Origin: 34-65-8 sp964516135
GTDB lineage: Bacteria > Pseudomonadota > Alphaproteobacteria > Sphingomonadales > Sphingomonadaceae
Direction: 5' to 3'
NCBI GenBank assembly: GCA_964516135.1
Contig: CAZEWN010000008.1
Location: 1 to 64,000, forward strand
Length of the DNA stretch: 64,000 nucleotides
The position numbers and the translations under genes are program-made. Positions 1 to 9,088 of this stretch are shown one piece after another. The first letter of the stretch is position 1. Every line of letters begins with the position of its first letter. The notes beneath the pieces are model-generated. The model saw only the letters and a program-made list of their open reading frames with translations. It was not told where the DNA came from and made no database searches.

Positions 1-21
1 CAATCATCATCGCGGCCATCG

Positions 22-909
22 TCATATGGTGGCTCTAATGAGTCCTGACCCTAGGACCGTGCCGTTTTCCTTCATCGCGCGCATCGCGGCGGCATCGATG
101 TAGGTGCCATGGTCGATCGTATCGATCCCCGCGCGCGCCGCCGCCTCGATCCCGCGCGCACCGTGCGCGTGGGCCATGACCTTGAGCCCGAGCGAGTGCG
201 CGGTATCGGCGATTGATTCCATTTCGGCCGAGGTGAAATGCGCCTCCAGCCCGCGGCCCTGCTGGCTAAGCACGCCGCCCGTCGCGGTGATCTTGATCAC
301 ATCCGCCCCGTTCTGGCTCGCGCGGCGGACCTTCTCCGCGCATTCGACCGCGCCGGTGCAGGTATAGCCGCTGGAAAGCACCTCGTTGATTTCGGGACGA
401 AAACCGTTCGCATCCGCATGGCCGCCCACGATCGCGATCGCGGGTCCCGCAGCGACAATGCGGGGACCAGCGACCAGCCCCTCCTCGGTGCCGCGCCGCA
501 ACGAGAACGCCGTGTGCTGCGCGCTCCCAGCCTCGCGTACGGTGGTGAACCCGGCAAGCGCGGTCAGACGCGCGTTCTTTGCACCCACGACGACACCCCA
601 TTCCTCGGGTTCGACCGCATCTTTCCAGAAATCGCCGCCCGGGTCTCCGGTCAGGTGGACGTGCAGGTCGACAAGGCCTGGGACCAGGGTCTTGCCCGCC
701 AGATGGATCATAGTCGAGCCGGCCGGGCCGTCGACCCAGCCATCCTGAATGCTGACGATCCGCCCATCAGTGACCGTCACCGTCGATTGGCCACGTGCGG
801 CGCTGGCGGCGTCGACCACAACCGCATCGGCGTGGATGATCATCGTTTCAGCGGCAGCTGGCGCGGCAATCAGCACGGCAGCAACCGCGAGCATAGAAAT
901 GGGGCGCAT
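22..909 (-). CDS. Secreted amidohydrolase (imidazolonepropionase-like), C-terminally truncated
   Basis: Metal-dependent hydrolase of the amidohydrolase superfamily, related to secreted Xaa-Pro dipeptidase/imidazolonepropionase-like enzymes. A signal peptide ends near AAAE (residue ~21). The HVH metal motif (in DLHVHLTGD), the lysine region KITATGG, and the His motifs AHAHG and TIDHG follow in order. The start was chosen at 909 because a purine-rich ribosome site (GGAGAGGGAGAA) precedes it; a longer frame to 1047 would run through the promoter region shared with the divergent peptidase gene. The product is about 295 residues, whereas family members are usually 420-440. Family similarity stops after KENGTVL, and a stop follows 11 codons later at the window edge. 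The last metal-ligand Asp region of the barrel is therefore missing and the product is probably inactive, unless this is an assembly or rearrangement junction. Confidence 0.8.
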   Translation of the reverse strand: MRPISMLAVAAVLIAAPAAAETMIIHADAVVVDAASAARGQSTVTVTDGRIVSIQDGWVDGPAGSTMIHLAGKTLVPGLVDLHVHLTGDPGGDFWKDAVEPEEWGVVVGAKNARLTALAGFTTVREAGSAQHTAFSLRRGTEEGLVAGPRIVAAGPAIAIVGGHADANGFRPEINEVLSSGYTCTGAVECAEKVRRASQNGADVIKITATGGVLSQQGRGLEAHFTSAEMESIADTAHSLGLKVMAHAHGARGIEAAARAGIDTIDHGTYIDAAAMRAMKENGTVLGSGLIRATI

Positions 910-1036
910 GACCAGATTCTCCCTCTCCTGTCCGGGATTTGCCTTCTTGCGCGCGGGTGCACAAGACCTGACCTTCACCTTCGGCCGATCGCACGCTAGA
1001 GCCGCCTCATCATTCCATTGAGAGGATCGCACCCTG

Positions 1037-3085
1037 ATGAAGCGCACGCTTGCCTATACCGCCACCCTGTTCGCCAGCGTCTCGATCGCGGCTACCGCGC
1101 AGGCCCGCCCGATGACGCCCGAGGACGTCGCCAAGATCGAAAGCGTTGGCGCGGTCAGCGTCGCGCCTGATGGCAGCCGCATCGCCTATACCACCGCGCA
1201 TATCCCTGACGTGACCGAGGGCGAGGACAACGGGGTAACGAGGCATCGCCTGATGATCGCGCAGGGTCCGAACACGGCGACCGCGTATCTGCCGGACGAC
1301 ATCAGCGCATCGGGCGTCGCGTTTTCACCGGATGGGCGCATGGTCAGCTTCATTTGGGCCAAGGGCGAGGAGAAGCGCGCTGTGTGGGCCGTGCCGATCG
1401 AAGGTGGCACCTATCGCAAGCTCGCCGAGGTCGATGGTGCGGATGTGACGTTCTACACCTGGGGGCCAGACGCCTCGATGCTTTACCTGCTGACCGGGGC
1501 CGAGGCCGACAAGAGCCGCGACGCGGAAAAGAAGGCCGGATTTGATGCGATCGTCTATGAAGAGGAATACAAGTTCAACCGCCTGTTCGCCGCGCGCGTT
1601 GGGGCGGAACTGGACGAAAGCCCGCGCGCCATTCCGGTGCCCGGTTTCGTCAGTGCGATCGACGTGCTACCGGATGGCAGGACCGCGATCGTCAAGACCG
1701 CGCCGACGCCCAATGTGGATGACAGCTACACCGCCACCCGCGTCAATGTGATCGACCTAGCCACTGGCCGCGTGCGCGCAGTGGTGGAAACGCCAGGCAA
1801 GCTGGGCGATGTGGAAATCTCGCCCGACGGGCGCCAGCTGTCGATGATCGCGGGGATCGACATCAATGACCCGGCCGACAACACGCTCCACCTGGTCGAT
1901 GTTGCGACCGGCCGCTACCGCGTGCTCAACCCCGGTGCAGCCGAGGCAACAATGGACGCGGAATGGCTCGACGATGGGCGGCTCGCCGCCGTGGTCCATG
2001 TCGGCGCGCAAAGCCGCCTCAGGATCTACAACGCCGATGGCACCGTGGCGCAGGAAATCGATCCGGGCGAACTGATCCTCACCGAAGTGCACGCGGGCGG
2101 CAACCGGCTGGCTGTGGAAGCGAACAGCCCGCGCCACCCAGGCGAATTGTTCGTATGGAATAACAATACGTTCGAGCGCTGGACGAGCCACAACCCGTGG
2201 CTCAGCGACATCACCTTTGGCAACCAGCGCGCCGTCACCTATACCGCGCGCGACGGGCAGAAGGTCGAAGGCGTGTTGATTGAACCGATCGGCCGGCCCC
2301 AGCGCGGCGGTGCGCCGACCATCCTCAACGTGCACGGCGGGCCGGAGGCGCATGAAAGCAACGGCTGGCAGACGGCTTACAGCAAGCCGGGCCAGGTCGC
2401 AGCGGGCCAGGGTTACGCCGTGTTCCTGCCCAATTATCGCGGTTCTACTGGCTATGGCACTGCCTTTTCCAAGCAACACCAAGGGGATTACGCGGGCAAG
2501 GAGTTCGACGACCTGGTCGATGCCAAGCGGCATCTCGTTGCGATGGGGGTGGCCGATGCCGACCGGGTCGGCCTCACCGGCGGCTCATACGGCGGCTTCG
2601 CCACCGCCTGGGGCTCGACCTACTACTCCAGCGAGTTCGCGGCGGGGGTCATGTTCGTGGGCATCTCCAACAACATCAGCAAGTTCGGCACCACCGACAT
2701 CCCGATGGAAATGTACAACGTTCACGAACTCAAGTGGCCGTGGGAAGAATGGGACGAACTGCTCCAACGCAGCCCCATCTATCATGTCGACAAGGCCAAG
2801 ACGCCACTGCTGATCATGCACGGCGAGGACGACACCAGGGTCTCGCCCACGCAAAGCTACGAACTGTTCCGGCACATCAAGCTGCGCCAACCCGAAACGC
2901 CGGTACGCCTGGTGCTCTATCCGAACGAGGGCCACGGCAGCGCCCGCGCCGCCGCGCGTTACGACTACAACGTCCGGATGATGCGCTGGTTCGACACCTA
3001 TCTGAAGACCGGCAACCGTTCCGCCCCGCTACCCCCGGCGCGCCCCGCGCTGGAGCGCGGGGAGGAAGCTAAGGCGGAAAGCTGA
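1037..3085 (+). CDS. S9 family prolyl oligopeptidase (dipeptidyl/acylaminoacyl peptidase)
   Basis: Exported serine peptidase of the prolyl oligopeptidase (S9) family, 682 residues, normal for the family. A signal peptide ends at about residue 23 (AQA). Residues ~40-400 carry WD40/beta-propeller-like repeats (SPDGR, SVAPDGSRIAY). The C-terminal alpha/beta-hydrolase domain has the nucleophile in GGSYGG (Ser ~517), the Asp in HGEDD (~598) and the His in NEGHGS (~633). It is expected to cleave short peptides in the periplasm. It is divergent from the truncated amidohydrolase with 127 bases between the two starts, a pairing that fits a peptide-degradation function. It ends one base before the convergent MipA-like gene. 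Confidence 0.92.
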   Translation: MKRTLAYTATLFASVSIAATAQARPMTPEDVAKIESVGAVSVAPDGSRIAYTTAHIPDVTEGEDNGVTRHRLMIAQGPNTATAYLPDDISASGVAFSPDGRMVSFIWAKGEEKRAVWAVPIEGGTYRKLAEVDGADVTFYTWGPDASMLYLLTGAEADKSRDAEKKAGFDAIVYEEEYKFNRLFAARVGAELDESPRAIPVPGFVSAIDVLPDGRTAIVKTAPTPNVDDSYTATRVNVIDLATGRVRAVVETPGKLGDVEISPDGRQLSMIAGIDINDPADNTLHLVDVATGRYRVLNPGAAEATMDAEWLDDGRLAAVVHVGAQSRLRIYNADGTVAQEIDPGELILTEVHAGGNRLAVEANSPRHPGELFVWNNNTFERWTSHNPWLSDITFGNQRAVTYTARDGQKVEGVLIEPIGRPQRGGAPTILNVHGGPEAHESNGWQTAYSKPGQVAAGQGYAVFLPNYRGSTGYGTAFSKQHQGDYAGKEFDDLVDAKRHLVAMGVADADRVGLTGGSYGGFATAWGSTYYSSEFAAGVMFVGISNNISKFGTTDIPMEMYNVHELKWPWEEWDELLQRSPIYHVDKAKTPLLIMHGEDDTRVSPTQSYELFRHIKLRQPETPVRLVLYPNEGHGSARAAARYDYNVRMMRWFDTYLKTGNRSAPLPPARPALERGEEAKAES

Positions 3086-3086
3086 G

Positions 3087-3953
3087 CTAGAAAGTAAAGC
3101 CGATCCCGGCGGCGACGAACCACTGGTCGGCGTCGCCGCGGATGCTGGTGAGGGGGGTGTCCTTGGCATCCCCCAGCATGCGCGAGTAACCGCCAAGCCC
3201 CACAATCGCGAGGCCACCGTTGGTTGCGTCGCCGTCCAGATCGAACCCGAACAGCAGTGTCGCGCTTGCCTTTGTGAAACCGCCATCTGCTTGGAACGTG
3301 GGCAGGCCCGAGACCGCGCTGCCCGCCGCATCGACCGAATAGTAGTAATCGGCGTAATCGTCGTCGGCGTATTCGGCGCTCAGCGTCAGCGAGGTGATGA
3401 TGCCCCGGCTCAATGGCGTGAAATAGGTCACCGACGGGTCGATCACCATACCCCGGTGCGCCCCGGCCACATCCCAGCGCGCATCGACGTTAAAGCTGAG
3501 GCTGTCGAACCCGTGCAGAACGCCGGGGAAGCTGACACCAGCCGTGGGGCCGACTTCGATAGCGGTGTCGAGTTCGCCCAGGCTCTCGACCACCGGATCC
3601 TCGATCTGTCGCGCGCGGCTGGCGCGAATTCGCCCGGCGACACCCAAATCAAACCCTGGCCCCTCTTCGGCATCCGGAATGAAATCGAGCGCCAGGCCGC
3701 CCGGACGCGGGTTGATATCAACCCCGCCGAGCGAGCCCTGCACCAGCGGCAGGACCGAGACGACGTAATCGTCCGACCCGTCGTAGCTGGGGGTATAGGC
3801 AGCGCCCACGCCGATGCTCAGCCAGTCGCCGTCAAACACGGTGCCCTCAATCTCGGGCGCGGCGCGCGTTGTTTCGACTGGCTCCACCTCCTGCGCCAGT
3901 GTCGGCGCGGCGAAAGGCAACGCGAGCGCAGCGATCGGGAAGAGTTTGCGCAT
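3087..3953 (-). CDS. MipA/OmpV family outer-membrane protein
   Basis: Outer-membrane beta-barrel of the MipA/OmpV family, about 288 residues. The start at 3953 gives a clean signal peptide (MRKLFPIAALAL, cleavage near LAQ) behind a G-rich ribosome site (AGGGGGTCC); the frame stays open another 31 codons upstream but without a signal peptide. The sequence has alternating beta strands, glycine/aspartate turns, the typical AAYTPSYDGSDDY segment after the N-terminus and a C-terminal phenylalanine (GIGFTF) recognised by the Bam machinery. Some family members act as scaffolds for murein enzymes, others are osmoporin-like. Nothing in the context decides the role here. Confidence 0.88.
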   Translation of the reverse strand: MRKLFPIAALALPFAAPTLAQEVEPVETTRAAPEIEGTVFDGDWLSIGVGAAYTPSYDGSDDYVVSVLPLVQGSLGGVDINPRPGGLALDFIPDAEEGPGFDLGVAGRIRASRARQIEDPVVESLGELDTAIEVGPTAGVSFPGVLHGFDSLSFNVDARWDVAGAHRGMVIDPSVTYFTPLSRGIITSLTLSAEYADDDYADYYYSVDAAGSAVSGLPTFQADGGFTKASATLLFGFDLDGDATNGGLAIVGLGGYSRMLGDAKDTPLTSIRGDADQWFVAAGIGFTF

Positions 3954-4074
3954 GTAAGGACCCCCTGAAATTGTGCCAGCACAACGGCTTGCCGCCCGGC
4001 TGGTTCCAGCGGCGTGGCAACGGTAACGCGACGCAACCGTTGTCATGCGGAGTCAGGCGGCCTAGCTTGCCGCA

Positions 4075-4761
4075 ATGATCCGCATCCTCGCTGCAACGAT
4101 CGCAATGTTTGCATCGGTCCCGCTCTCCGCTCAGGCAAGCGGTCCGGCCAATCCGCACCTTGCGCTTGCCACCGCGCTTACCAGTGACGATCAGGTGGAC
4201 GACAGCTATGCCCACGCGATCGAGGGAATGTTCAAAAGTACGCTGCGCGCCGATCCAAGCCTTGCCGTCACCGAGGCGGAGTGCCCAGGCTTGATCGACG
4301 CAATGGTCGCGGCGGGGGAGCCGATCATGCGGCCCGCGCACCAACGCGATTTCCTGATCTATCGTGACAAGTTGACTAGGCTGTTCGCCAATGAAATGAG
4401 CGGCGAACATGCGGCAGAGGGGGCGGCTTTTTTTGGCTCCGCACTGGGCAAGCGGTTCCTCGCATCGCTGGCGATGCATCCGACGATTGGCGGGGTATCG
4501 GGCGAAACCCCCGCGGCCGCCACCCCACCCGATGCACGCGCCGGCCTCGATGCGCTCGAACCGCTCGATCGGCGCGAAATAGAGGGCATTTTGGGCGGTA
4601 GCGCGTGGGCGCTGGAATTTTCCCGGCTTCAGCCGAGGATCGCCGAGGCGCAGCTCGAAATGGCCACTTCCGATTACTTGCCGAGCGAGGATGCGGCGAT
4701 GGACCAGGCGTTCGCAGCCGCCGCCGAAACACATCTCACGGCGTGTTACGCCAAACCTTGA
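4075..4761 (+). CDS. Secreted protein of unknown function (DUF2059-like)
   Basis: A 228-residue protein with an N-terminal signal peptide (hydrophobic residues 1-18, cleavage near AQA-SG). The mature part is helical, with a segment FFGSALGKRFLASLAMHP that resembles the helical core of DUF2059-type periplasmic proteins; this match is by eye and weak. Two cysteines (in ECPG and in ACYAKP near the C-terminus) could form a disulfide. It is divergent from the MipA-like gene, with 121 bases between the starts, and precedes crtY by 58 bases. No function is assigned. Confidence 0.6.
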   Translation: MIRILAATIAMFASVPLSAQASGPANPHLALATALTSDDQVDDSYAHAIEGMFKSTLRADPSLAVTEAECPGLIDAMVAAGEPIMRPAHQRDFLIYRDKLTRLFANEMSGEHAAEGAAFFGSALGKRFLASLAMHPTIGGVSGETPAAATPPDARAGLDALEPLDRREIEGILGGSAWALEFSRLQPRIAEAQLEMATSDYLPSEDAAMDQAFAAAAETHLTACYAKP

Positions 4762-4819
4762 GGCCCAGCGCCAACGCGCGATTGCCCGCCGCTCCATTGC
4801 CGCCTAGTGCTGGCGCGCA

Positions 4820-6013
4820 ATGAGCCCGGGGCCGCATCATACCATCGATATCGCGATCGTCGGGGGCGGCCTGGCGGGCGGATTAATCGCACTCGCGCTG
4901 CGAACGGCTCGACCCGAGCTGACTGTACGGCTGTTCGAGGCGGGACCGGTGCTGGGCGGAAATCACCGCTGGAGCTGGTTCGACAGCGACCTCAATACGG
5001 CAGGGCAAGCGCTGCTGGCCGCGTTTCCGACCACCGCATGGGCGGGTTACGAGGTTCGCTTTCCCGCCCATCGCCGCACACTGTCGGCCCGCTACAATTC
5101 ACTTGCGAGCCGCGATTTTGACGCCGTGCTGCGCCGCGCACTGGCCCAGGACACCATCCATACAGGTACGCCCGTCACCACGATCGACGCGAGTGGGGTG
5201 ATGATCGGATCGGGCACGCGGCTCACAGCGCGGACCGTGATCGACTGCCGCGACGCCGCACCTGATGGCAACCTGCGCGGTGGCTGGCAGGTGTTCATGG
5301 GTCGGCATCTGCGGACCGACCGGCCCCACGGGCTGAGCAATCCGATCGTCATGGATGCCGACGTGAGTCAGCATGGCGCCTATCGGTTCGTCTATGTCCT
5401 GCCGCTGGCACCCGACGAATTGTTCGTCGAAGACACATACTACGCCGACAGTCCCGCGCTCGATGAGCCGGAACTGGCGATGCGGATCGACCGCTATTGC
5501 GCGAGCCAGCGTTGGGTTGGCGCGACCATCGGCGGCGAGACCGGTGTCCTGCCCGTGATCACGGGGGGCGATTTTGGCGCCTGGCAAGCAGCCGGATCGA
5601 TCGACGGGGTCGCGCGTGCCGGGGCCGGGGGCGGCTTCGTGCACCCCCTGACCAGCTACACGCTGCCCTTCGCCGTGGAAACCGCCCGCGCCATCGTTGA
5701 GCACGCCGACCTTCCTGGCGCGGATCTCGCCGCGTTGCTTGCCAGCCGCGGCCACCGGCACTGGCGGGCCACTCGTTTCTATCGCGACCTTGGCCGGATG
5801 TTATTCGATGCCGCCGAACCCGATCAGCGTTACCGCGTGTTCGAGCGGTTTTACCGTTTGCCGCAAGGCCTGATCGAACGGTTCTACGCGGGTCAGTCGA
5901 CCCTGCCCGACAAGGCCCGCGTGCTGTGCGGCAGACCGCCCGTTTCCATTCCACGCGCGCTCGCCGCCCTGGCCGGCAAGGGCACGCCGCTTTCCCCGCG
6001 AGGTATTCGATGA
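4820..6013 (+). CDS. crtY: Lycopene beta-cyclase
   Basis: Flavoprotein that closes both ends of lycopene to beta-ionone rings, giving beta-carotene at the cytoplasmic membrane. The N-terminal dinucleotide-binding motif GGGLAGGL (residues ~14-21), the NHRWSWFDSD segment and VIDCRDA identify CrtY. Its 397 residues are close to the usual ~390. The start at 4820 has no strong ribosome site. Its stop overlaps the crtI start (ATGA), so the two are translationally coupled and it opens the carotenoid operon. No crtE, crtZ, crtW or crtG is visible nearby, so geranylgeranyl-PP supply and ring modification must be encoded elsewhere. Confidence 0.93.
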   Translation: MSPGPHHTIDIAIVGGGLAGGLIALALRTARPELTVRLFEAGPVLGGNHRWSWFDSDLNTAGQALLAAFPTTAWAGYEVRFPAHRRTLSARYNSLASRDFDAVLRRALAQDTIHTGTPVTTIDASGVMIGSGTRLTARTVIDCRDAAPDGNLRGGWQVFMGRHLRTDRPHGLSNPIVMDADVSQHGAYRFVYVLPLAPDELFVEDTYYADSPALDEPELAMRIDRYCASQRWVGATIGGETGVLPVITGGDFGAWQAAGSIDGVARAGAGGGFVHPLTSYTLPFAVETARAIVEHADLPGADLAALLASRGHRHWRATRFYRDLGRMLFDAAEPDQRYRVFERFYRLPQGLIERFYAGQSTLPDKARVLCGRPPVSIPRALAALAGKGTPLSPRGIR

Positions 6014-7563
6014 CGCCGACTTTGAATCACGAACAGTCCGCAGCCGCGACGGCCGCGCCGCCGCGCGAGGGCCGCCGTGCCTGCGTGATCGGCTCTGGCT
6101 TTGGCGGCATGGCGCTGGCTATTCGGCTGCAATCGGCTGGGATCGCCACGACCGTGATAGAGGCGCGCGACAAGCCCGGCGGCCGCGCCTATTTCTGGGA
6201 ACGCTCCACACCAACCGGCACCTTCACCTTCGATGGAGGGCCGACCGTCGTCACCGATCCCGATTGCCTGCGCGAGTTGTGGGCGCTGTCGGGGCACAAC
6301 ATGGCCGCCGATGTAGAGCTGATGCCGGTCATGCCGTTCTATCGCCTCAACTGGCCCGATGGCACGAACTTCGATTATTCGAACGACCAGCCCCATCTCG
6401 ACGCCGAAATCGCCAGGCTCAATCCGGCGGACGTCGCCGGATACCAACGGTTCCTGGAATATTCGGCAGCGGTTTACGAGGAAGGCTATGTCAAGCTCGG
6501 CACGGTGCCGTTCCTCGACTTCAAGTCGATGCTCAAGGCAGCTCCCGCGCTGGCCCAGAAACAGGCCTGGCGCAGCGTCTATTCGATGGTGTCGAGCTTC
6601 GTCGAGAGCGAGAAGCTGCGCGAGGCGCTGTCGTTTCATACCCTGCTCGTCGGCGGTAACCCGATGACCACCAGCGCGATCTACGCCCTGATCCACAAGC
6701 TGGAGAAGGACGGCGGCGTCTGGTGGACACGCGGCGGCACTAACCGGCTGATCGCGGGCATGGTCCGCCATTTCGAGCGGCTCGGCGGCACCATGCGCGT
6801 CGGCGATGCTGTCACCCGTGTCCACACCATCGGCAACCGCGCCACCGAGGTAGAAACGCAGAGCGGCTGGCGCGAAAAGTTCGACGCGGTCGCCAGCAAT
6901 GCCGACATCATGCATTCGTACCGCGACCTGCTCTCGGGCACCAAGCGCGGCGCGGACTATTCCCGCTCGCTAGCGAAGAAGCGCTTCAGCCCCGGGCTGT
7001 TCGTGGTCCATTTTGGGCTCGAGGGCACCTGGCCCGGCATCCCGCACCACATGATCCTGTTCGGCCCGCGCTATAAAGGCCTGCTGAGCGACATCTACGA
7101 CACCGGCGTGCTGCCCGCCGATTTCTCGATCTATCTCCACCATCCAACGGTGACCGACCCGAGCATGGCCCCGCCGGGCAAGAGCACGTTCTATGCTCTC
7201 GTCCCCGTCGCGCACATGGGCAAGCTGGCGATCGACTGGGAACAGATCGGGCCGATGCTGGAAAAGCGCATCCTTGACGAGGTGGGACGGCGGCTGATCC
7301 CCGACATCCACGACCGGATCGTGACCAAATTCCACTACGCCCCGCGCGATTTCGCGATGGATTTGAACGCGCACCTCGGCAGCGCCTTCAGCCTGGAGCC
7401 GATCCTGACGCAAAGCGCCTTCTTCCGCGGCCACAACCGCGACGATGCGATCGGCAACTTCTACCTCGTCGGCGCGGGCACCCACCCGGGCGCCGGCATC
7501 CCCGGCGTGGTGGGCAGCGCGAAGGCGACCGCAGGGCTCATGCTGGAGGATCTGGCGCGATGA
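6010..7563 (+). CDS. crtI: Phytoene desaturase (lycopene-forming)
   Basis: CrtI-type FAD enzyme that introduces the double bonds converting phytoene to lycopene (usually four steps in this family). The FAD-binding motif GSGFGGMALA lies at residues ~23-32, followed by the family segment DKPGGRAYFWE; the C-terminal CrtI signature is GAGTHPGAGIPGVVGS. The length of 517 residues fits the family. The start was taken at 6010 (4-base overlap with crtY); a longer open frame from 5926 lies inside crtY. The gene also overlaps the next gene by 4 bases. Position between crtY and crtB confirms the pathway. Confidence 0.95.
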   Translation: MTPTLNHEQSAAATAAPPREGRRACVIGSGFGGMALAIRLQSAGIATTVIEARDKPGGRAYFWERSTPTGTFTFDGGPTVVTDPDCLRELWALSGHNMAADVELMPVMPFYRLNWPDGTNFDYSNDQPHLDAEIARLNPADVAGYQRFLEYSAAVYEEGYVKLGTVPFLDFKSMLKAAPALAQKQAWRSVYSMVSSFVESEKLREALSFHTLLVGGNPMTTSAIYALIHKLEKDGGVWWTRGGTNRLIAGMVRHFERLGGTMRVGDAVTRVHTIGNRATEVETQSGWREKFDAVASNADIMHSYRDLLSGTKRGADYSRSLAKKRFSPGLFVVHFGLEGTWPGIPHHMILFGPRYKGLLSDIYDTGVLPADFSIYLHHPTVTDPSMAPPGKSTFYALVPVAHMGKLAIDWEQIGPMLEKRILDEVGRRLIPDIHDRIVTKFHYAPRDFAMDLNAHLGSAFSLEPILTQSAFFRGHNRDDAIGNFYLVGAGTHPGAGIPGVVGSAKATAGLMLEDLAR

Positions 7564-8141
7564 ACCGCCTTGCCGTCTATTGCGGGTCCGCCTCGCCCGC
7601 CGATCTGCGTTACATCGAGCTCGCACGTGAGGTCGGCCGAGGGCTGGCCGAGCGGAACATCGGCGTGGTCTATGGCGGCGGCAGGCTCGGGCTGATGGGC
7701 GCGGTCGCGGCGGGCGCGCTGGAGGCGGGCGGCGAGGTCATCGGGGTCATTCCCGAGGCGCTGGCGGGGAGCGAGGTCGCCAACCACGATTGTACCGAGC
7801 TCCACACCGTCAGCGGAATGCACGAACGCAAGCAGCGCTTCACCGATCTTTCCGACGGGTTCGTCACAATCCCCGGCGGGGTGGGCACGATGGACGAATT
7901 GTGGGAGGCGATCAGCTGGTCGCAGCTCGGCTACCACGCCAAGCCGGTGGGCCTGCTCAACGCCTACGGCTTCTACGACCATCTTATCGCGTTCAACCGC
8001 CACATGGCCGAGGTCGGCTTCGTCCGCCCGGCGCACCAGTCGATCCTGATCGCGCGCGACACCCTGCCAGACCTGCTCGAGGCGATGGCGGAATACGAAC
8101 CGCACACACCCATTTTCCGCATGAAGGCGAGCGACCTTTGA
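7560..8141 (+). CDS. LOG family nucleotide 5'-monophosphate phosphoribohydrolase
   Basis: Rossmann-fold protein of the LOG (Lonely guy, TIGR00730) family, 193 residues. It carries the diagnostic PGGVGTMDELWE motif (family PGGxGTxxE) and the N-terminal VYCGSASP. LOG enzymes hydrolyse cytokinin riboside monophosphates or AMP to base plus ribose 5-phosphate; in bacteria the true substrate is often unclear. It is embedded in the carotenoid operon with a 4-base overlap on each side (ATGA with crtI, TTGA with crtB), so it must be co-translated with the pigment enzymes. Why is not evident from the sequence. Confidence 0.9.
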   Translation: MNRLAVYCGSASPADLRYIELAREVGRGLAERNIGVVYGGGRLGLMGAVAAGALEAGGEVIGVIPEALAGSEVANHDCTELHTVSGMHERKQRFTDLSDGFVTIPGGVGTMDELWEAISWSQLGYHAKPVGLLNAYGFYDHLIAFNRHMAEVGFVRPAHQSILIARDTLPDLLEAMAEYEPHTPIFRMKASDL

Positions 8142-9088
8142 GCCAGCGCCGCGCCGAGCTGGTGCGGCACGCGCGCGCAGCGATTGCGGAAGGCTCCAAG
8201 AGCTTTTCCGCCGCCAGCCGCCTGTTCGACCGTCGGACCCGAGAACGGGTCTGGCTGCTCTATGCCTGGTGCCGCCGCTGCGACGACATCGTCGACGCGC
8301 AGCACATGGGCGGCGCGCTCGGCTCGCAGGCAGGGATTGCCGAACGCGTCGCGCAGATCAGGGCGCTGACGGCAAAAACGCTGTCGGGCCAGCCGACCGG
8401 CGACCCGGCGTTCGATGCCTTCGGCGTGGTGGCGAAGGAATGCGGGTTGACGCTGGCCGATGCCGAGGCGGTGATCCGCGGCTTCGAATTGGACGCCGAG
8501 GACTGGCGCCCGCGCTCCGACCGCGACCTGATGGCCTATTGCTGGCACGTCGCGGGCGCGGTGGGCGTGATGATGGCGCGGGTCATGGGCGTGCCGCGCG
8601 AGGACGCGGATACGCTCGACCGCGCCGCCGATCTCGGCTTCGCTTTCCAGCTCGCCAATATCGCGCGCGACGTGGTGGAGGATGACGCAGCCGAGCGCTG
8701 CTACCTGCCGGTCGAATGGCTGGTGGAGGAGGACATCGAGCCCGGCCAGCACACCAAGCCGCACCACCGGCAGGAGCTGGCCGACATGGCCGCGCGGCTG
8801 GTGGCGCTCATGGACGCGCACGCGGCGGCCTCCGCTCTGGGCGCGGCGCGGCTGCCCTTCCGCAGCCGCTGGGCAATCCTCAGCGCCAAGCGCATCTACA
8901 CCGCGATCGGGCACGAAGTCCGCCGCCTCGGCCCGCACGCGTGGGATTACCGCGTCAGCACCAGCAAGGCCGACAAGCTGCGCCACGTCGCGGCAGCGTT
9001 CTTCGAGGCGGCCGAGAACCGGCCCCTGCCCCCGTCGACAATGCCTGACTGGACGAGAACGGATTTCGTCGCCATTCCAGCGCGATGA
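8138..9088 (+). CDS. crtB: Phytoene synthase
   Basis: Squalene/phytoene synthase family enzyme joining two geranylgeranyl-PP molecules to phytoene. Both Asp-rich Mg-binding motifs are visible: DDIVDAQ (residues ~46-52) after YAWCRRC, and DVVEDDAAER further on after NIAR. The start is inferred to be TTG at 8138: the first downstream Met lies well inside the fold, no upstream Met is near, an AAGGCGAG ribosome site is suitably spaced, and the TTGA overlap matches the coupling seen along the operon. This gives 316 residues, typical for CrtB. The stop overlaps the following carboxylase gene (ATGA). Confidence 0.92.
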   Translation: MSQRRAELVRHARAAIAEGSKSFSAASRLFDRRTRERVWLLYAWCRRCDDIVDAQHMGGALGSQAGIAERVAQIRALTAKTLSGQPTGDPAFDAFGVVAKECGLTLADAEAVIRGFELDAEDWRPRSDRDLMAYCWHVAGAVGVMMARVMGVPREDADTLDRAADLGFAFQLANIARDVVEDDAAERCYLPVEWLVEEDIEPGQHTKPHHRQELADMAARLVALMDAHAAASALGAARLPFRSRWAILSAKRIYTAIGHEVRRLGPHAWDYRVSTSKADKLRHVAAAFFEAAENRPLPPSTMPDWTRTDFVAIPAR

